From: JBMNNS01 sp050942625
Lineage (GTDB): Bacteria; Bacillota; Dethiobacteria; DTU022; UBA8154
DNA: 18,184 bases
Direction: 5' to 3'
Assembly (NCBI GenBank): GCA_050942625.1
Contig: JBMNNS010000031.1
Coordinates: 1 to 18,184 of the forward strand
Part shown: positions 15,148-18,184 of the stretch, piece by piece
How the letters are laid out: each line of letters begins with the position of its first letter
Numbering within the stretch: the first letter of the stretch is position 1
The notes under the pieces: generated by a model
What the model was told of the DNA's origin: nothing
What the model saw: the letters and a program-made list of their open reading frames with translations, nothing else
Databases searched by the model: none
Translations under genes and position numbers: made by a program

Positions 15148-15176
15148 TTGTTTCTCTCTTTGTGATGTGGTAATAT
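15148..15176 (+). promoter_or_regulatory. Putative promoter for rplS
   Basis: TTGTTT (15148-15153) and TAATAT (15171-15176) are 17 bp apart, with an extended -10 dinucleotide TG at 15168-15169. Transcription from about 15183 would leave a leader of about 25 nt before the rplS ATG. The strong hairpin and break in gene packing upstream support a new transcription unit here. The -10 box is 4/6. Confidence 0.45.
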
Positions 15177-15207
15177 TAGTGAGTTGGCAGGAAAGGAGTA
15201 CAGGGAA

Positions 15208-15552
15208 ATGGAATTAATCAGACATGTTGAAAGAGATTATTTAAAGGAAAAAATTACAGATTTTTCCCCCGGCGACACGGTACGGGTTCATTTTAAAGTC
15301 GTAGAGGGCAACAGGGAAAGGATCCAAATTTTTGAGGGTGTAGTGATCAGCCGTAAGGGCAGGGGCATCAATGAAAGTTTTACGGTCCGCAGGATTTCTT
15401 ACGGGGTAGGAGTGGAAAGGGTCTTCCCACTGCATTCCCCCAAAATCACAAAGATCGAAGTCGTCCGTAAAGGTAGAGTACGGCGTGCCAAACTTTATTA
15501 CCTGAGGAAACTCAGGGGTAAGGCTGCCAGGATAAAAGAAATCAGAAGGTAG
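15208..15552 (+). CDS. rplS: 50S ribosomal protein L19
   Basis: L19 lies at the 30S-50S interface. With ATG 15208 as start the protein has 114 residues, the normal length. It contains 'FSPGDTVRVHFKVVEGNRER', 'IQIFEGVVISRKGRG' and the L19 signature 'VRRISYGVGVERVFPLHSP', then a basic C-terminus. AAGGAG (15193-15198) is 9 nt upstream of the ATG. An in-frame TTG at 15184 would add eight residues but leaves no SD, so I rejected it. The gene follows trmD in the standard order but is separated by hairpins and a putative promoter. Confidence 0.97.
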   Translation: MELIRHVERDYLKEKITDFSPGDTVRVHFKVVEGNRERIQIFEGVVISRKGRGINESFTVRRISYGVGVERVFPLHSPKITKIEVVRKGRVRRAKLYYLRKLRGKAARIKEIRR

Positions 15553-15602
15553 TCCTTGAAAATTTGTTTCTTTGGAAACCCCAAAAATTGGAGTCTGAAA
15601 AG

Positions 15603-16181
15603 ATGGAGAATAATGACATACAAAGGGAAAGAGTAAAATCTGCAAAAAAAGAGGCAATAGAATGGATCAAATCGATTGTTATGGCAGTTGCCATTGCAAT
15701 CATAATCAGGCTTTTTCTGTTTGAGGTTTTTTTAGTGGAAGGGACCTCAATGTACCCAACCCTTCAACACCACGAACGCTTGATTGTTAATAAGGCTATC
15801 TATCGTTTTAAGAAACCGGATAAAGGCGAAATTATTGTTTTTAACTATTCTCCACAAAGGGATTTTATTAAAAGGATCGTTGCTGTAGAAGGAGATCGTG
15901 TAGAAATAATAAACGGGAAATTATTTATTAATGATCAGGAGGTCAACGAACCCTATATTGAAAGCCGCGGTATGTCAGATTATGGGCCTGTTGTTGTCCC
16001 GGAGGGACATATTTTTGTCCTGGGGGACAACCGTAGCAATAGTATGGATAGCCGTGATCCTGCAGTCGGCTATGTATCGTTGGAACTAATCAAAGGTAAG
16101 GCCTTTGTGGTTTTCTGGCCGCCATTTGAAGCAAGGTTACTGGGTGCAGCAGGCCTGAATATTGCTTCCATGGCTAATTAG
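15603..16181 (+). CDS. lepB: Signal peptidase I
   Basis: Type I signal peptidase removes signal peptides from exported proteins at the outer face of the cytoplasmic membrane. The 192-residue protein has a short cytoplasmic N-terminus, one membrane segment (about 22-45, 'SIVMAVAIAIIIRLFLF'), then the catalytic domain. The catalytic Ser49 is in 'GTSMYPTL' and the Lys90 general base in 'DFIKRIVAVEGD'. Box E 'GDNRSNSMDSR' (141-151) is intact. A single anchor and this size are typical of Gram-positive SipS-like enzymes. I chose ATG 15603 because GGAG (15590-15593) is 9 nt upstream; an in-frame TTG at 15564 lacks an SD. Confidence 0.95.
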   Translation: MENNDIQRERVKSAKKEAIEWIKSIVMAVAIAIIIRLFLFEVFLVEGTSMYPTLQHHERLIVNKAIYRFKKPDKGEIIVFNYSPQRDFIKRIVAVEGDRVEIINGKLFINDQEVNEPYIESRGMSDYGPVVVPEGHIFVLGDNRSNSMDSRDPAVGYVSLELIKGKAFVVFWPPFEARLLGAAGLNIASMAN

Positions 16182-16192
16182 TGGCTAATTAA
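16171..16192 (+). repeat. 11-bp tandem duplication at the lepB/rbgA junction
   Basis: TGGCTAATTAG (16171-16181) is followed directly by TGGCTAATTAA (16182-16192). The first copy encodes the last lepB residues and its TAG stop; the second fills the entire intergenic gap up to the rbgA ATG. This looks like a recent slippage duplication and leaves no Shine-Dalgarno sequence before rbgA. Confidence 0.75.
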
Positions 16193-17050
16193 ATGGGCAA
16201 AAAGTTATATCCCGGCATCATGGCCGGAGAAGAAAAAAAACTGCAGGAAAAAATCAAATATGTTGACCTTTTGCTGGAAGTGCTTGATGCCCGCCTACCT
16301 TTGACAAGCAGGAATAATAGACTCCAAAGGTTGCTTGCAGGGAAAAAGAAGCTGGTCATTTTAAATAAGGCGGATCTTGCTGATGAAAGAATAACGGACC
16401 GTTGGTTAGATTTTTTTACAGGACTAAACGAGTCCGTTTTAGCTTTTAACGCCAATAGCAAAGCAGATCTTAAAAATTTTCATCAACGACTAAACAGTTT
16501 TCGCCCCACAAATTTAAAGTTTAAACGCCCTTTGCGCTTGATGGTAGCCGGGATACCCAACGTTGGAAAATCCTCCATCATTAACCGCCTTACCCGGAGG
16601 GCACCGGCCAAAACCGGTGCAGCCCCTGGGATAACAAAGGGGATCCAGTGGATCAGGTTACAGGGTGGGTGGGAAATGCTGGACACACCCGGCCTTTTGT
16701 CTCCCTACCTAAAAGATGAAGACAGCTTGCTGGCCCTGGCAGTCATTGGTTCTGTTAATTTGAAGTCCCTGGAAATAGAAAACATGGCTGCCTGGCTCCT
16801 GAAACGGATTTCCCTCCAAGAAAAAAAATTGCAGTTATTATTAGATTACTATGCGCTTAAAGATGCAGATCTGCTTCATAACCACGAAAAACTACTGGTG
16901 GAGGTCGGCAGGGTAAGGGGATGTTTTAAAAAAGGCAGTCAAGTGGATACCCTGAAGGCGGCCCGGATTATTCTCAATGACTTTAGGAAAGGGGAACTGG
17001 GGCGTATAAGTTTAGAGGAACCCGAAAACGATGCTAAATTCCAGTCCTAA
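16193..17050 (+). CDS. rbgA: Ribosome biogenesis GTPase RbgA/YlqF, His9 replaced by Ile
   Basis: RbgA is a circularly permuted GTPase needed for late assembly of the 50S subunit in Firmicutes. The 285-residue protein shows the permuted order: G4 'NKAD' (58-61), then G1 'GIPNVGKSS' (120-128), G2 'PGIT' (145-148) and G3 'DTPG' (164-167). The C-terminal RNA-binding domain ends with 'GELGRISLEEPEN'. The N-terminal 'PGHMAKA' motif of the family reads 'PGIMAGE' here, so the catalytic His9 known from B. subtilis is Ile9. The start is fixed at ATG 16193 by an in-frame TAA immediately upstream. No SD is visible, so translation may rely on coupling to lepB, whose stop is 11 nt upstream. The gene overlaps rnhB by 20 nt. 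Confidence 0.93.
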   Translation: MGKKLYPGIMAGEEKKLQEKIKYVDLLLEVLDARLPLTSRNNRLQRLLAGKKKLVILNKADLADERITDRWLDFFTGLNESVLAFNANSKADLKNFHQRLNSFRPTNLKFKRPLRLMVAGIPNVGKSSIINRLTRRAPAKTGAAPGITKGIQWIRLQGGWEMLDTPGLLSPYLKDEDSLLALAVIGSVNLKSLEIENMAAWLLKRISLQEKKLQLLLDYYALKDADLLHNHEKLLVEVGRVRGCFKKGSQVDTLKAARIILNDFRKGELGRISLEEPENDAKFQS

Positions 17051-17672
17051 ACAACTACAAAAACAGGAATATCTACATAGGATGAGGATTAAAGAAAATC
17101 ATCTCATAAATCAGGGATATAAACTAATTGCAGGCGTAGATGAGGCCGGGAGGGGGCCTTTAGCCGGACCGGTTGTAGCCGCCGCCGTTATACTGGATCC
17201 CAAAAAGGATGATTACTGGTCCGAAGTAAAAGATTCCAAACAACTTTCCCCTGCCCAGAGGGACAGGCTCTTTAAAATTATCAGCTTAAAAGCCAGGTCG
17301 GTAGGCATAGGATTAGTAGATGTTGCCCTCATCGACAAAATTAACATTTACCAGGCTTCCCTCGAAGCCATGAAAAGGGCTGTTCAGCAGCTCAGCCCCC
17401 CACCGCACTATGTTCTATCCGATGGTTTTGCCCTCCCAGACCTGGATTTCCCCAACGAAGCTGTCCGCTCCGGCGATGCCCTGTGTTTATCAATAGCAGC
17501 CGCTTCAATTATCGCAAAAGTTTTGAGAGACAACATCATGCAATTTTATGACCGGATCTATCCCGGTTACGGATTTGCCAGGCACAAAGGATACCCAACC
17601 CCAGAACACAGACAAGCCCTCAAAACCCTTGGCGTCTCCCCCATACACCGCAGAACCTTCAAACTCTTCTAG
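17031..17672 (+). CDS. rnhB: Ribonuclease HII
   Basis: RNase HII cuts RNA in RNA-DNA hybrids and starts removal of single ribonucleotides from DNA. The 213-residue protein has 'GVDEAGRGPLAGPV' with Asp37 and Glu38, Asp131 in 'LSDGF' and Asp149 in 'SGDA', giving the four-acid metal site. These are followed by 'SIAAASIIAKV' and 'GYPTPEH'. ATG 17031 overlaps the end of rbgA by 20 nt and has AGAGGAA (17013-17019) 11 nt upstream; ATG 17082 is a weaker alternative that would drop 17 residues. Overlap with rbgA suggests coupled translation, the usual arrangement in Firmicutes. Confidence 0.95.
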   Translation: MLNSSPKQLQKQEYLHRMRIKENHLINQGYKLIAGVDEAGRGPLAGPVVAAAVILDPKKDDYWSEVKDSKQLSPAQRDRLFKIISLKARSVGIGLVDVALIDKINIYQASLEAMKRAVQQLSPPPHYVLSDGFALPDLDFPNEAVRSGDALCLSIAAASIIAKVLRDNIMQFYDRIYPGYGFARHKGYPTPEHRQALKTLGVSPIHRRTFKLF

Positions 17673-17676
17673 TTTT

Positions 17677-17758
17677 CAAGAAGCAAGAAACAAGAAGAAG
17701 CAAGGGCAGTAAACAAAAAGGGGACAGGAGACAGGAAACAAGAAGCCAGGCAGTAAAC
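17677..17758 (+). repeat. Degenerate purine-rich heptamer repeats, rnhB-yraN gap
   Basis: The 133-nt gap is dominated by units of the form CARRARR: CAAGAAG (17677), CAAGAAA (17684), CAAGAAG (17691), CAGGAGA (17725), CAGGAAA (17732) and CAAGAAG (17739). Two copies of GGCAGTAAAC (17705-17714 and 17749-17758) follow copies of GAAACAAGAAG (17687 and 17735), so the tract also contains an imperfect duplication with a shift of 44-48 nt. The same heptamers appear at 15071-15084 in the trmD-rplS gap. The strand bias is extreme, with almost no T on the + strand. Confidence 0.7.
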
Positions 17759-17805
17759 GATATTTTACTCCCGGTTAACAAGCCCAGGAAGGAGGCAGGT
17801 GTCCC

Positions 17806-18183
17806 GTGAAAGCAGGCCTTAGCAGGAAAGAAATAGGAGCACTTGGTGAAAAGATTGCCGAAAATTATTTAACCAAGGAAAAAGGTTACCTCATTTTGTC
17901 CAGGAACTATACCTGTCCACTTGGTGAAATAGATCTTATTGCCCGTGACCGGGACTACCTGGTTTTTGTTGAGGTCCGTTCAGGGAGCACCTCTGCCAGG
18001 GAATATGTTGAGGAATCCATAGGCCACCGTAAACAAAAAAAATTAAAACAGGTTGCTTCCTATTACCTCAAGGAAAAAAACCTCCATGATCACCCCTGCC
18101 GCTTCGATGTTATAACCCTGTATTTAGAAAAAAACAGCGGCACCCTAAAAGAGCTTAGACTTTACCAAAATGCCTTTTATTGA
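17806..18183 (+). CDS. UPF0102 protein YraN, endonuclease-like fold
   Basis: A complete 125-residue member of the UPF0102/YraN family, commonly found after rnhB. It starts at GTG 17806 with AAGGAGG (17789-17795) 10 nt upstream and stops at TGA 18181-18183, one base before the window end. The family has a restriction-endonuclease-like core, seen here as 'LGEKIAENYL' near the N-terminus, 'LGEIDLIARD' (about 43-52) and 'LVFVEVRSGS' (about 56-65). The last contains Arg where many members have Lys in the EVK position, a common variation. Family function is not established; a role in DNA processing is an inference from the fold. Confidence 0.92.
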   Translation: MKAGLSRKEIGALGEKIAENYLTKEKGYLILSRNYTCPLGEIDLIARDRDYLVFVEVRSGSTSAREYVEESIGHRKQKKLKQVASYYLKEKNLHDHPCRFDVITLYLEKNSGTLKELRLYQNAFY

Positions 18184-18184
18184 C

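Noticed and set aside
15044..15207. L19 autoregulatory leader or other riboswitch upstream of rplS
   Set aside because: The hairpins lie upstream of the putative rplS promoter and I could not match them to the known L19 leader or any riboswitch core. A covariance-model search would be decisive.
1..18184. Mobile element, CRISPR array, defence system or new multi-gene system
   Set aside because: Nearly all coding space is accounted for by conserved housekeeping genes in a conserved order. I saw no transposase, integrase, toxin-antitoxin pair, spacer-repeat array, tRNA or composition break.

Overview
The window is a compact, single-strand block of housekeeping genes from a low-to-moderate GC Gram-positive bacterium. 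It is most likely a member of the class Clostridia, of the Peptococcaceae/Desulfitobacteriaceae type. The evidence is the gene order (DUF177-rpmF-plsX-fabHDG-acpP-fabF-rnc-smc-ftsY-ffh-rpsP-khpA-rimM-trmD-rplS-lepB-rbgA-rnhB-yraN), the strong Shine-Dalgarno (SD) sequences, the frequent GTG and TTG starts, the zinc-ribbon L32, and the small FtsY without an acidic N-terminal domain. The exact genus cannot be read from the sequence. All 21 recognisable genes lie on the + strand; the first is cut by the window edge and the last ends one base before it. No gene-free stretch exceeds 300 bases.

Layout. Bases 1-213 hold the end of a NusG-domain-II protein. A near-consensus sigma-A promoter (247-276) then starts a run encoding DUF177/YceD and ribosomal protein L32. 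Next comes the fatty acid and phospholipid block: plsX, fabH, fabD, fabG, acpP and fabF (1189-6541). It supplies acyl carrier protein, malonyl-ACP, chain initiation, condensation, the first reduction, and acyl-phosphate for phosphatidic acid synthesis. Acetyl-CoA carboxylase, dehydratase and enoyl reductase genes are not in the window, nor is a fapR regulator gene. The block runs directly into rnc (RNase III) and smc (chromosome condensation).

The second half is the protein-targeting and ribosome-biogenesis block. It holds ftsY and ffh (SRP receptor and SRP GTPase), then rpsP, khpA, rimM, trmD and rplS (ribosomal proteins, ribosome maturation, tRNA m1G37 methylation). These are followed by lepB (signal peptidase I), rbgA (50S assembly GTPase), rnhB (RNase HII) and yraN.

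I see no mobile element, CRISPR array, tRNA, rRNA, recognised riboswitch or defence system, and no convincing undescribed multi-gene system. The points worth a second look are small. (1) The ffh translation-initiation region has an 8-codon minicistron and a hairpin that would bring a distant Shine-Dalgarno within about 8 nt of a TTG start. (2) The RbgA homologue has Ile instead of the catalytic His9. (3) An 11-bp tandem duplication abuts an rbgA start that has no visible SD. (4) A purine-rich heptamer (CARRARR) repeat family is shared by two intergenic regions. (5) ylxM is missing from its usual place between ftsY and ffh.
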